Shown here: one piece after another, positions 1 to 14,839 of the stretch
Layout: each line of letters starts with the position of its first letter
Position numbering within the stretch: position 1 is the first letter of the stretch
Source of the DNA: Mugil cephalus
Lineage: Eukaryota > Chordata > Actinopteri > Mugiliformes > Mugilidae
Direction of reading: 5' to 3'
Length of the DNA stretch: 64,000 nt
Assembly (NCBI RefSeq): GCF_022458985.1
Contig: NC_061789.1
Span: 20,068,357-20,132,356, forward strand
The notes under the pieces: model-generated
The model's input: only the letters and a program-made list of their open reading frames with translations
Databases searched by the model: none
What the model was told of the DNA's origin: nothing
Translations under genes and position numbers: made by a program

Positions 1-352
1 TCTACTCAGGACAGTTACAGTTACAATGTAATCAATGTAATACTTTCTCAAAGCATTTGTCTAAATGTGTGAGTGTGTGAGTAGTATTAGATCTATGGAG
101 TTCACTCCTGGGAATTGATCAGAAAAGCCCTATGTCAGACTCTCACATCTAAAAGAAGGTTATGTTGCGCTTACCTTGGTAATAGACTGAAGAGATGTTG
201 AGAGCCGTCAGGTGTGTCAAAACTGTGCCACTACACAATACCACAAGCCATAGAGTAGATCTGCTTTCCTTTAACCACGCCCCCAAGAGAGAGAGAGAGT
301 AAAGGGAGAGGTGGGTCCTGACTACCCAGAATACCTGCGCTCTCCTGTAAGA

Positions 353-364
353 TGATATATATAT

Positions 365-408
<44 letters not shown>

Positions 409-573
409 GTATATATATATATATATATATAATATATATATATATATATAATGCAAATCCACAGACTCTCATATATATATATATAAAACGGAAGATGATA
501 TATATATACACACATAGGAAGCCGGAGTAACCACGCGTACACAGGAAGAATATATATATATATATATTAAAGT
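353..573. repeat. AT dinucleotide microsatellite tract
   Basis: Long runs of alternating A and T are interrupted by short unique stretches around 450-470 and 485-550. The open frame on the minus strand that encodes mainly Tyr and Ile is a by-product of this tract and not a gene. Confidence 0.9.
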
Positions 574-614
574 GTAAATGTAAAAGTGTAAATTAGACTC
601 CAATGCTTTCACTC

Positions 615-850
615 ATCAATTCAATTCATTTCAATTCAATTTATTTATATAGCTTCAATAACAACACAAAAAGTCTCAAGACGCTTCACAAAAACCGGCC
701 TGAAACCTCCAGAGCAGGTATGAAGGCGACGGTGGCAAGTAAAAACTCCCTTTTAACAGGAAGAAACCTTGAGCAGAAGCCAGCTCATAAGGAGGGACCC
801 ATCTGCCCGAGGCCAGCCAGGTAGAAACAGGGAAGAGAGAGAAAAGAAGA
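615..850. repeat. Teleost interspersed repeat (ttcaattcaatttatttata family)
   Basis: The block opens with the hallmark 'ttcaattcaatttatttata' head and continues with the 'ggcaagtaaaaactccc' and 'aacaggaagaaacctt' segments that recur in many fish genomes. I recognise the family from these phrases and cannot name its class with certainty. The copy is diverged and carries no open reading frame of interest. Confidence 0.65.
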
Positions 851-1009
851 GCAGGAGAGACAAGAAAAACAAACTTGTGTCATAGATACATATATCGAGT
901 TGAAGGAAACACGTAGGATCTAATAATATAAGACATGGTGTTATGTGACAGTTACATAGACTGCAGCTCACTTACAAATTTGTTTAGACGCTGCAATTGC
1001 AGTGCTCAG

Positions 1010-1351
1010 CTAGGCGGCGCAAAAGTCACGGGCTGCAGATACGCGGGGTGCGTTACCGCTGATGCCCAAAACATTCGCATAGGCCACCTTGTGCTTGTCA
1101 GATGCGACCATCGATACGTGTGCATGTTTGTGAAATCTGCATGAAAGCGCGCATGCGCATATTGTGACAGTTGGCCTGCTGCAAGCTCGGCTCCTTTCCA
1201 AAAAGCATGTTTATGACTTACCCAGCATGAAGCGGCCGAGCAAGTTAGCTGAGGCACGGCGGCGTAGAGAGGCGTAACGGTAGCCCCTAACCCTAACTGA
1301 CATGGGTGAAGACACCTGTGTTTCACAACGACACCTGCAGCTAGACTAGAG
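1010..1351 (+). promoter_or_regulatory. slc25a39: Candidate CpG-rich promoter and non-coding exon 1 of slc25a39
   Basis: This block is much richer in CpG than its surroundings and carries the palindrome GCGCATGCGC at 1149-1158, which matches the NRF1 consensus. NRF1 controls many nuclear genes for mitochondrial proteins, which suits a mitochondrial carrier downstream. A strong donor, AG|GTGAGT, lies at the 1351/1352 junction, and the next acceptor in register is at 2309-2310, 17 bases before the slc25a39 start codon. That a non-coding first exon ends here is my inference. The block could instead serve a divergent gene to the left. Confidence 0.4.
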
Positions 1352-1683
1352 GTGAGTCGCGTATGCGGGCCGTTATTAAAAAAAAAGGCCCTGACGGCAC
1401 CTGAAGGCAGCAAGTTAGCTGAGCTAGCAAGCTTTGACACGATGACATAATTCAGATAGTGTTTTATTAAGTGCATTTGATATTATAAAGTCGCTGCCTT
1501 GGAAACTAATTGTTTACCCCATTACCGGGGCTCAAGAAATATTCATTTTGTTCCAGGCGAATTTAGCTAGCTATAGCTAAATGAGCTATAGAGTGTACAG
1601 TGGAGTTTTGTTGAGTTGCAGAACACAGCTTATTGACCAGACACCCCTGAAGGCAGCAGGTTTTAAGTTTAACTGTAAGGCTC

Positions 1684-1705
1684 GGTAGGTAGGTAGGTAG
1701 GTAGG

Positions 1706-1756
<51 letters not shown>

Positions 1757-1761
1757 GTAGA
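1684..1761. repeat. GGTA/GATA tetranucleotide microsatellite
   Basis: Five or so GGTA units run into about fifteen GATA units with an imperfect end. It abuts the interspersed repeat that follows. Confidence 0.95.
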
Positions 1762-1764
1762 TGG

Positions 1765-1945
1765 GGGGGTTTCCTCGAACTAGAGGGTTAGTGGTTCCCG
1801 TTACGTGCCACATGCCTAACCTAAGTGTCCTTGAGCAAGACACTGAACCCCTAGTTGCTCCCAGTCCTTGGTGTGTGAATGGATAGATGTGTCTGTGACT
1901 GTAAAAGTGCTTTGAGTACTAATTGGTAGAAAAGCGCTCCTCAAT
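1765..1945. repeat. Teleost interspersed repeat ('gtccttgagcaagacactga' family)
   Basis: The segment contains the phrase 'gtccttgagcaagacactga', then 'gttgctccca', then 'ggtgtgtgaatgg', and ends with 'aaaagtgctttgagtact' and 'agaaaagcgct'. This order is typical of a very common dispersed repeat of percomorph fishes. A more decayed relative lies at 53560-53690 in this window. Confidence 0.65.
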
Positions 1946-2327
1946 TGAGGTAGTGAGGCTCTCACTGTGGTGTGGTGAGACTACAAGCATGCAGGGCATA
2001 GATAAGCTATCAAAATGTTTCAACGACCCCACATCAACAACTCCGCCTTGTTTGCCGTGCTCGCATCAATGACAAGAGTGTGTTTCTTCTTTATTAGGCA
2101 ATAACAATACAGTGTGCTGTCGACGTTTTGAACCTTTTGAAAGCGTGAACTCGTCCAGCGTTCTCTAATTTGCGTGGCATTGGGGCCACATAACAGATGC
2201 AACCATAAACTCGGTGCAAAGTTAGCGCGGGACACTCCTCCTTAATTGCGTTATGTAACAAGGCAACACCTGTATGAACTTAACAGAACTTCAGTTTCTC
2301 TGTCTCTTAGGGTGACAGGTGGGCAGG

Positions 2328-5300
2328 ATGGGGGAGCGGACCACCCGTGGCCCTGTGGCTACGATCTCTCCAGTTCAGCAGATGCTGGCTTCTGGCACTG
2401 GAGCCCTCCTCACATCTTTATTTGGTGAGATTATAGAAATAACACTTTGACTTTGCATGGCAAAGGCACTCAGTTTATTGTTAGGCAGCTCCACTGTCCT
2501 TTTAATAACGGAATGAACTGATTTGTTTCTAGTCACACCGCTGGACGTTGTGAAGATCAGGCTGCAGGCTCAGCAGACACCATTCCACCAAGGTAGGATC
2601 TTCCTCTGTGCTTTTATATTACACATTGAGTTTGCTTTTAACAGCTGCTTGTGGTTGTCATTTTACTCTCAATACTAACCCCACTTCACCCTTTCTCCAT
2701 GTCTTCTGCATCGTCTTCATTTTTCTATGCTCTGTCTCTGTCTCGTTTCTGTTCTTCCTTTGCTTCGTTCCGTAGCTTTAGCCAGGGAACCTGCTCCGTG
2801 GGCTGGTGTAGCTCGCCCCTCAAAGTGTGAGTATCTCACCTTCCATCGCTGCACACTAATGCTTAAACCTCAGTTTGAAAACACGCTGATCTGATTCAGA
2901 GTTTATGTGCTGCCATGTGCTCAAATAACTTCTGCTGCCAGTAAAAACAAACAAAAAAAAAACATTTGCAAATAGATTCACGTGATGTCGGTAAACTTAG
3001 AAGATAACTGCCATTTTATTTCATTGCTTGACCCAGTAATGATTTAAACATGGTCAAGATGATTCCATCTACCCACAGTGTACTCTAGCCTCATGTAGCT
3101 CACTACACAAAATTCAGGTTTTTATTTCTGGAAGATTTTCTTTTCCATGTAGGAGCTAGTTGTGAAATGATGCTTTTTTTAGAGTTTCTTTGAAAGTTTG
3201 TCGGCCCTAAATAAACATACAAAGTAAGCAGTGACAAGGACAGGCCGGATCTTATCAGATGTGTGCTCATTGCCATGGTCGGTATTATTCGTCACATTTC
3301 AGTACACTCTGGAGGCTTGTATGTCTCATCTTAAAAAACAAGTTAGTTTCATTTTTATTATTATTATTTTTTAAATCTTTTAAACAAGTAAAATTCCTGA
3401 TCCGCTGTAGGTCATACATTCAGACATTTGACACTTTGTTGCTGTTTTCTTTTCTTCTAACCACTGATTGTTTTTTTTCACAGGGAAGTGCTTCTTGTAT
3501 TGCAACGGACTGATGGATCACATATATGTTTGTCAGAATAGAACCAGTTGCACCAGCTGGTACAAAACACCAACACATTTTAGCGGGACTCTTGTAAGTA
3601 GTAGCATGTCAACAGATTAGTTTCATTTTTTTTTTTTAACCCAGGAAGTTAAAACCAATTGTCTCTTTGTTTGTTTGTGCCTCAGGATGCTTTTGTGAAA
3701 ATCACTCGTCATGAAGGACTTCGGTCTTTGTGGAGTGGGCTTCCACCAACACTGTGAGTGTCTCCTAGACACTATTTAAAATACTAGCAGAATAAATGGA
3801 TTGTTGTAACATTTTAGCATTGTGACATTCTTCGGACAGGTACAACATTTAGACTTTGATTTTTAATTCAGTGAAAGTTCACTTGGTAGTCCTTCACAAC
3901 AATGTGGGTCACTGCGTTTGTTGTGGAATAGCAAAAACATTAAACATATAGCAAAGGATTTTCACTGCACATGTAGCTTGATAGTTGGGGCACATACTAG
4001 ATAACCACAACATCCACAGACTCTCAGCTCCTGAATCTCTGTTGCATGTCACAAGTCTCTTCTACCACTGTCACGTATACTATCACCAATTCATAAGGTA
4101 CATTAGTGAAAATGCTCTAATTTAACTGTATGATCATTTTTGAGGATGTACTTTGTGGTGCTGTTAAACTGGATTCAGTTAAGCTACCCAACCCAGAGGT
4201 TGTCAAAACAATAGAAAACCTGTGTCCATACAATACAACACAATTCAGTGGTACCACAAACCACAACCACAGAGGAGAAATTATTTGAGAGCTTTGTTTA
4301 TGTGTTTGTGTGTGTGTGTTAAGGGTTATGGCTGTGCCCGCCACTGTCATCTACTTCACATGCTACGACCAGCTGCTGGATTTCCTGAGATTCGGTGTGG
4401 GTCTTCAGGGTAGCCACCTCCCTCTTGTTGCTGGTGGCCTTGCCAGATGTAAGTGCGTGGAAAGCCCAAATAGTTGTTTCAGCTGTGCCTCATTAACACA
4501 TTTCTTCAACTGGGAAATGCGTTTGCGTTGCAGTGGGGGCAGTGACAGTGATCAGCCCCCTGGAGCTCGTCAGGACCAAGATGCAGTCCCGTCGGCTGTC
4601 TTACAGAGAGCTACGGGTGTGTATCCGCTCTGCTGTGGCTCAAGGCGGCTTGCTGTCGCTGTGGAGGGGCTGGGGACCCACCGTCCTAAGAGATGTACCC
4701 TTTTCTGGTGAGAGAAGCACAGTATATCAGTTTATAGAAGGAATATTAAAGAGTACTTGTATTAAAATGTGCTTATAGTTACAATAGAAAATATATCATC
4801 TTCACAAAAACCTGTCAAACCTCTCATGCAGCATATTTCACTGCTTCCCTATCTTCCAAACGGTTGACTTTTTATTAAGTGTCAAAACACTCTGATCACA
4901 CGGATCATCAGGGAGGAAGTGACCTCAGGGTTTTTAAGGGTTTAATACTGAAAGATATTCAAAGATCTGTTTTAAACATCCGGTTTCCAGAAGGGTGCGA
5001 GTGTGAAATTGTTTGCATATGGGGAGCACTCTTACATTTTCACATTCTGTATTGTTGTTGACAGAAAAGTGCAGCACATTAATCCTGTAACAAATTTAAA
5101 AAGCAAGGTGGAGTTAGACTGACTCTTTCCTCAGCTGGCCAATCACAGCATTGGTGTCAATAGTTGGTTTTGGAATGTTATCCAACCAGGAACCAGGAAG
5201 ATGCAGGAGGAAGGGGAATTCTGAAGCTCTCTATGCGCTTGAGAAGGCGTTAATGCCACTTTACTGTTGCAACTTCCTCCATTCATGTTGTCAGTGAGAA

Positions 5301-6452
5301 ACTTTAGGATTTAATTTTTAATTATTTTCACAAGTTGAATTTATTTTATTCATCCTTTTACTTTATGCCGTACATCGTGTAACCTGAAACCTCTTGGAAT
5401 CCAAGTACCAATCCAGCCTTAGTTCATTTTAGTCTCACAATTGTGAAGCTGTTACTGACTGATGGTTAAGGTGTTAACAGGTAAAACTTTAAAGAAAAAC
5501 TTTAAAGAGACCTTCCTGAAGATTATAGTAGTTTGACTGCAATGTGGACTAATGCAGCAAATGAACCGGTTGTCCCTGTTTGTTTGTGCCTGCAGCTTTA
5601 TACTGGTTTAACTATGAGCTGGTGAAGGCCCATCTCTGTGAACAGTCTGGAATGCCTCAGGCCAACTTCTCCATCAGCTTCACTGCAGGAGCCGTCTCTG
5701 GAGCTGTGAGTCCTTCTACGCACACAAACTGTACCTCCATAGTATTGGTCTTTTTCAGTCTCATTATTGTCCTGGTAATATCTATTGAATGAGTTATTTA
5801 GAATCAGATACTCAGGTGTGAGCGACTTGTGCATCATCAAGTAAATGCTCAGAGAGCAGCACTGTTTGACACACATTCAGTCTTGAGCAATAACTAAACA
5901 ACTTCTGATAGCTCTAATCACCAGTGATATCTGAGGTTTAAAGTGTAACTTTTGTTGGTTCCTTTATTACACTGAACGTATTGCTGTTTGTCATCATTAT
6001 GTGTAGATTGCGGCCATCCTCACGCTGCCGTTTGATGTGGTGAAGACTCGGAGACAGATTCAACTGGGAGAGATGGATACATTGGGAGGTGTGTGATCAT
6101 ACATACACAGCTATTTAAAATATACAGCCTTTTGTGTTCTAAACTCTAACTCTTGGTCGTTCCTCTTAGTTTCCATCAAGAAAACCACATCCACGTGGCA
6201 CATAATGAAGGAAATCTGGGCTGAGATGGGCTACCGGGGCCTTTTTGCTGGTACGTTATTAAACAGATTATGGTAATAGAAAATACTATGTTTGTTTTGA
6301 GTAAAAGCGAAATCATGTTCATTCTGTTTTCAGGTTTTATGCCGAGGGTGATCAAAGTGGCTCCAGCCTGTGCTGTCATGATAAGTAGCTACGAGTTTGG
6401 AAAGGCATTCTTCCATAAGCTGAACCTTGATCGAGGGACGCTGGCATCCTGA
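2328..6452 (+). CDS. slc25a39: Mitochondrial carrier SLC25A39 (glutathione importer), complete
   Basis: Coding exons: 2328-2424, 2533-2592, 2776-2826, 3484-3593, 3686-3753, 4324-4448, 4534-4707, 5596-5705, 6007-6088, 6170-6250, 6334-6452. They sum to 1077 nt, 358 aa plus stop, and every phase closes. The protein has three mitochondrial-carrier repeats with signatures PLDVVK (about 35-40), PLELVR (179-184) and PFDVVK (273-278), as expected for six transmembrane helices in the inner membrane. Mammalian SLC25A39 imports glutathione into mitochondria. The matrix loop carries Cys72, Cys76, Cys86 and Cys92, the spacing I recall for the iron-sulfur-sensing cysteines of human SLC25A39. This and the extra exon at 2776-2826 favour slc25a39 over slc25a40. 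The exon starting at 2311 supplies a 17-base leader. Introns over 300 bases (2827-3483, 3754-4323, 4708-5595, 5706-6006) show nothing further. Confidence 0.93.
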
Positions 6453-8158
6453 AGACAGTTAGGGTGTCAGTGGGAGGAAAGCTGTTCACAGCAGAATTTA
6501 GAAATATTATTATAATCAGCACATTTGGGATAAAGTCACCTCAGACAGAAGCTTGGAGGAGAGGCTGGCTTGCATTTAGTTTTAATGAAGACAAAAGATG
6601 GGGATTAACCCTCTCTGCTGAGACTTCCCTCCTGGAGACACACCTCCACCCTTGGACACGACAAGGATCTTAAATAACCTGGACACTGAGGAATACTCGG
6701 GGACCTTCGTGTGTGTTTATTTGAGTAAATGTTTTACAGGTGTCTGAAAGTTGTTGTGCTTAGCTGAAGGTATTTGATTTTTAAGTGACTCAGTTCAACC
6801 ACCATCATTCGTGATGGACTCTGAACTCTCTCACTCAAAAACTTGAACCCTTCTTAAGGACTGTGACTTCATCAGTACTGTAGCTTTAGTCGAAAATGTT
6901 CTCATTCCAACATTTCTCATTATCTGGACAAATTGCATGTTGCGACTGACCCTATTCAGTACAGAGAATGGGTCCACCTTGCATTGGCATTACTGCATTA
7001 TCCAGCATTCATAAAGCAGTGAAGCATGACAATTTAGACATCTATCTGCTGTGTGGAGGACTGATAAATCTGGTTTGCTGAATAGATTTCACTATATATA
7101 GCACATGTGTATTTACAAAACAAGAGCTGTGAATGGAAACAATGAAGAACAGTGACAGGTTTTTATGTTTGTTGATGTACTGTATATTCTTTTTTTGTGT
7201 TCTCATAATTAATAATGAGAGCTATATTATTTGAGGAGACACTCGAAATGAAAGAATTGAGGTGAGCCTTATTTGTGCATGAGGTACATAATTTTCTATG
7301 AAAAGCAAAAAAGATCAGGCAAGGGTCAACAACAAAAGGTTTTCCAAAAATGTCCTTTGGCAGGATTCTGGTGATCAACTGTTTGTATTTCTTATCCACA
7401 ACCAATGTAACATGAAAATTTGTCAAAACACTGGATCATAAACCAAAATGTCAGTTACTTAATCTGAAATATGTAAATGTGAGTCTTTTGTGTTTTTTAT
7501 GATGGAGATGTTATTAAATGCTAAGATGGCTTGATTTAAAAAGCAGTGAGTTATTTAATTGCTATGGTATGAAAATGAAAAAAATGGGTGGGAGTTGGGA
7601 GGGCTGGAACCTATCCCAGTTGGTGAGAGGTGGGGTACACACCGTACACACAGGTCTCCACTCTATCACAGGGCTAGAGAGGCAGACAACAATTCACAAA
7701 CACACACCTACAGCCAGTTTAGAATCACCAGTGAATGCAATGGGTGTGCCCTTGGATTGAGTACCCAGAGAGAACCCAGACACAGGGAGAACATGCAGTG
7801 TCCACACAGAAAGGCCCCAGTCGGCCTATGAAGTAGATATATTCAGATCATCAAACTTATTTAAGATGAATGTGTTTGAATTATATAAAATACAGTCATT
7901 TGTAATACAGCTGTAAAAATAAACAATGTATTATTCAATTAATACTTTAAACTGGGCAGATTTCTTACTGCTATTTTGTGCTGTGCTCACGCATAAAAAT
8001 GCACAAAAATATAGTTTTACAACGTAATTGCAAGATGTTGTTTAAAACCAAATAGCGGCATCTAGTGGCTGCAGAGGCTAACACGTCTGCACAGTGAAAT
8101 CTCGGGGGTGGGTCTTCTCTGCAGAAAATCGCGCCGACTCCCGCGATGTTTCCTATGG
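6453..8158. other. slc25a39 3' UTR and slc25a39-rpl3 intergenic region
   Basis: The slc25a39 stop is at 6450-6452. Possible polyadenylation signals are ATTAAA at 7513-7518 and AATAAA at 7919-7924. A teleost repeat lies between them, so the earlier signal looks more likely. I see no other gene. The last 130 bases before rpl3 become CpG-richer. Confidence 0.5.
7585..7832 (+). repeat. Teleost interspersed repeat (L2-type 3' tail family)
   Basis: The phrases 'tggaacctatcccagttgg', 'gtgagaggtggggtacac', 'agagagaacccagacaca' and 'gggagaacatgcagtgtcca' come in the order of a very widespread fish repeat whose 3' part resembles L2-like LINE tails. The family assignment comes from memory of these phrases. 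The fragment at 49121-49219 begins where this copy ends, so together they outline one family. Confidence 0.65.
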
Positions 8159-8194
8159 TATATATTGTCGGTTTGCCCGTTCCTAGACCTCTTT
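8159..8194 (+). promoter_or_regulatory. rpl3: rpl3 core promoter: TATA-like box and 5'TOP start
   Basis: A TATA-like TATATATT lies at 8159-8166. About 29 bases downstream, a pyrimidine tract beginning with C (CCTCTTT, 8188-8194) has the form of a terminal oligopyrimidine transcription start, as expected for vertebrate ribosomal protein genes and for mTOR-controlled translation. The start codon follows at 8214, giving a leader of about 26 bases. The exact start site is inferred. Confidence 0.6.
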
Positions 8195-8213
8195 GAATCG
8201 GATTGGAGACAAA

Positions 8214-11655
<3,442 letters not shown>

Positions 11656-11707
11656 AGTCTGGGAATGTCTCTGCTGTCACCATCTTTACTGTTCTGCGGA
11701 GTTGTTT

Positions 11708-11713
11708 AATAAA
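11708..11713 (+). terminator. rpl3: rpl3 polyadenylation signal
   Basis: AATAAA lies about 50 bases after the stop codon, as expected for the short 3' UTR of a vertebrate ribosomal protein mRNA. A second AATAAA overlaps a few bases further on. Confidence 0.85.
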
Positions 11714-12865
11714 AATAAAAAACAAAGAATGTTGTCATGAATTGCTTGTATGTTGTAGTAATCATGGGGTGGAGGCGATCTGGTCAGCTTGCTTTAAGCT
11801 TTTCGCTTGACTCGAATTGTTGGCAACATGAGTGATGGCTTTGTCAATTCAGCATTGTAACTGATAAGTGGTTTTAAAACTTGGAAGACATTTGTAATCG
11901 GAGCTTACCTTAAGCAACAAACTGGCTTAAGTTTCTAAAGCTATTAAAATCAGTTTACCTGGAGCTAATTTAGTTTGGATCTTTAACATTTATGGCAGGG
12001 AACACCTCATCTAAGCTTTTGATGTCTCCGTTGGATAAAATTTTACATGTTAGGACTGCTGTTTCATAAACATGGCTACATTTCTCCAAGTTGGTCTGAA
12101 ACTGAAAAGCTTGGAGTCAGCTGTGATGGGAACAGCCACTAATGCAGAACGGCTGGATGGCAAGACACTCGGTTTAGCTAACATTGCACGTTTTAAGTGG
12201 CTATATGTGTCCTTGAGCTGTAAGGCTTGGATTGGGCTGACATCAGAACTAGCAGTCGCAGTACCGCAATTAAGTCACAACCTCATACATTCTGACTCAT
12301 CACTGCCAAAACTAAAACCTGCTTCAGTAGGTAATGAGGAAGACCCTGAGAGGGCTCTGCAGGCTGCTCAGATGTCCCGCAAAATGCCTCTCTGAGACTT
12401 CTCTGCATAATATTCAGCAGCCTTGGCAGAAATGAAGATTTACTGTAAGGATTTTCAAGGTCCCATTAACCTGCAGTCAAGGGAGTTGAAGGACAATTGT
12501 TCTCCGCTGAGCAGCGTTTCAAAAATTTGACATTTTCTCTACCAAAGCAGTTCTACATCGCAGAGAAAATATCCTCTAAAGGACATTTAAGAGAAAGCGA
12601 GCCTGCTGTACGTGTAAAAACAGCAGGCGGAGGGATCGGGGTGAAGCCCTGTGTCACTGTGGCCAGAGGACAGTCATTGAGATGGGCCCCGCTGTTACAT
12701 AATCACCTCCAGAGGCTCTGACCTCTGCCCTGCTGCAGCACAAGCAGAAGAGCAGTTCAAAGCAGCAGCCGCAGAGCTCGCCTTTACATAACACCCCCTC
12801 CCTGCTAAATGTGGCAGAATTATGCCATTAATTGCTCCCTCTGCCCCGCTCAGGTGAGGTGAGCT

Positions 12866-12879
12866 GTCCCAGGGGGCGC
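12866..12879 (+). promoter_or_regulatory. CTCF-like motif
   Basis: The sequence gtcccagggggcgc matches the last eleven of fourteen positions of the core consensus CCASYAGRKGGCRS. Mismatches are confined to the 5' end. It points the same way as the site at 15340. Confidence 0.35.
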
Positions 12880-13289
12880 TCTCTCTGTGACCCCGTGCAT
12901 CTGCTCGAACGGCGTCCCTGTGCGCTTTTCAGAAAGGCCTGTCTGCACCATTTCACCCGATTAGTCCAGTCCTCCATCATTACAAATGATCTGTCCTCAG
13001 AGTCGGGAAGCAGGGACGCTTTTAGAAAAGACTGTGAAGATGGGTCATTCGTGGCAACAATTAATGGTACGTTATTAATCCACTGTAATGAAGGACAATA
13101 AATGAACTCCCTTAAATACACTGGTATTAAATAATATCAGTCAATAGCTGGGATTTGTAACTGGAAAAAGACTGCAGCAACAGACACTGACGCTATGGGC
13201 CCCTGGATGTGGCCCTTGAGTGTAACACCAAGAGATGTGTGGTTCCTCTTCTTCTTTTTGCGCTTCTTTTTTTTTTAATAAAACTTTTT

Positions 13290-14030
13290 TTGTTTCCGTT
13301 TATGGTTCTTTAGTGTCGGTAGTTACTTTGCGTCATTTTATGCTTACTTTTCTCTCTATGCCTTTGGTTCGGGTTATTTATTTATTTTTTAAAAAGTTTT
13401 GCATGCCATATGGTCTTTTGAGACACATTCTAGTCCTTCTGCATCTTTTTTTGCGTTTTCGTTCATTGTAATTTGACGGCAATTTGTGATCGCTCTGTGT
13501 CGGCTTTGCCCCTCTGTGAATGCTCTACATCCCTTTGTAGTTATCTTGTGGTATTCTACGTCTCTTTGTGGTCATTTCGCTCCTCGCTTTACTAACTTTA
13601 ATCCAATTTGTCGCTGCTTTGCATCAATTTGTCCCGATTTTGTGATAATTCCTTGTCTCCCCGCGCCATTTAGCGTCTTTTTATGGTCACTTGTGTGTCG
13701 TTGCGTTTCTTTTTTGCCTTAATTTGAGTCCTGATGCATCTGTTTGAGGCCATTCCACGTCTTAATGCGGCTTTTGATTTCTTTGCATAATTTTCTGAAC
13801 GTTTTGCATCTATTTATGGTGATTCCGTGTCACTTCGTGGTTGATTTGCATCAGTCTCTCTTTATACATGTAGTCCGTCATTTTGTGTCCGTTTGGAGAC
13901 ACTTGGCCCTCTCTTTATTTGGTCTCTTTGTCTCATTTGGTGCCTCTATGTTGTTTTCTACCATTTCCTGCTTTGTTTCAAATTTGAATCCCCTTGCAGT
14001 TATCTTGTGTCATTTTGTGATCATTTGATT
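13290..14030. repeat. Degenerate 21-bp minisatellite
   Basis: The plus strand is T-rich and A-poor and is built of diverged copies of a unit close to cgtctctttgtggtcatttt plus one base. Clear copies are cgtctctttgtggtcatttc near 13559, cgtctttttatggtcacttg near 13674, gcatctgtttgaggccattc near 13736 and gcatctatttatggtgattc near 13807. The spacing is close to multiples of 21. The strand bias keeps several frames free of stops, which explains the open frames here. I do not regard those frames as genes. Confidence 0.6.
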
Positions 14031-14764
14031 GCTCTCCCTCCTGGAAATGTTCCTCCATTCCTCCTCCCTGTGATTAGCCCTCCATCATTTCAAACGAGCT
14101 CTGCTGTGAGCCAGGCATAAATGAAGCCAGGATTTTCTGTGACTCCACTTTATGCGAGTCCTTGTGTGTCTGTGTGCTACCATGCAGTGGAACCTCCAGC
14201 CCGGTCCTGAGGTAGCAGCTGTTGTTCGTGGGACAGCAGCCAGGTAACCAGGGTGCATGCTGGGACAGCAGAGAGGAGGGCCAAGCCTTTGATTTATGGC
14301 AGTGTGTGAGAGAGCGTGCAGTTGCTTGCACATGTTAGTAGGTGTGTGCATCTGTGCGTCGGTGCGCTTCCTGGCACCGTCGACGTCCGGCTGGCGCAGA
14401 GTCAGCGGCGGACTGTCCCGCAGAGTGAGGGAAGTGGCTGGGTGGTGCTGTGGTGCGGCGTCTGACAGGAGGACAGACGGTCGGAGGAGGCGACCACAAA
14501 CCTGGGACCATTATTACACACGATGGAAGCCACGGGCTGTGACTGGTCCCGCAGAGACGACCTCTCTGAGTTGCAACCTAAAGGCCTGATTCTATCTGAA
14601 AAAGAATTTCTTAGTCTATCAAGTCATCGTTCACAATTCTAAACCTTTAACCACCTCTGACTACCTCTAATCATGTAGGAGTAAGCTCATACATATTTTT
14701 TTCCCCTCTATTTTGTTTTTGTTTTTACATTTCTAGATGTAAGCAGTTGCTCTCAGATTGTCAG

Positions 14765-14766
<2 letters not shown>

Positions 14767-14834
<68 letters not shown>
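14767..14834. repeat. CA dinucleotide microsatellite
   Basis: About 34 CA units in a row are followed by a decayed TA/TG tract to about 14880. Confidence 0.97.

Positions 14835-14839
<5 letters not shown>

Larger units (their letters stand above)
1..2310. other. Upstream region of slc25a39, repeat-rich
   Basis: I see no protein-coding gene here. The stretch holds AT-dinucleotide microsatellites, two recognisable teleost interspersed repeats, a GATA-type microsatellite and a CpG-rich block around 1010-1360. Open frames in it are made of simple sequence or repeat and look accidental. From 1946 to 2310 I see only unique sequence leading to the splice acceptor at 2309-2310. Confidence 0.6.

Noticed and set aside
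149..511. 120-codon minus-strand frame rich in Tyr and Ile
   Set aside because: It is translated AT microsatellite and has no domain or conserved feature.
1287..1297. Telomere-like ctaaccctaac
   Set aside because: Only about two units, so coincidental.
1006..1476. 156-codon minus-strand frame across the CpG block
   Set aside because: No recognisable protein, and it crosses the probable promoter and splice donor of slc25a39. CpG-rich DNA often stays open by chance.
12072..12395. 107-codon plus-strand frame after rpl3
   Set aside because: No domain, signal or splice context, and I recognise nothing in it.
13235..14120. Series of 75-94 codon frames, Phe/Leu/Ser-rich and membrane-like
   Set aside because: They arise from the T-rich degenerate 21-bp minisatellite. 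Hydrophobicity follows from T in the second codon position.
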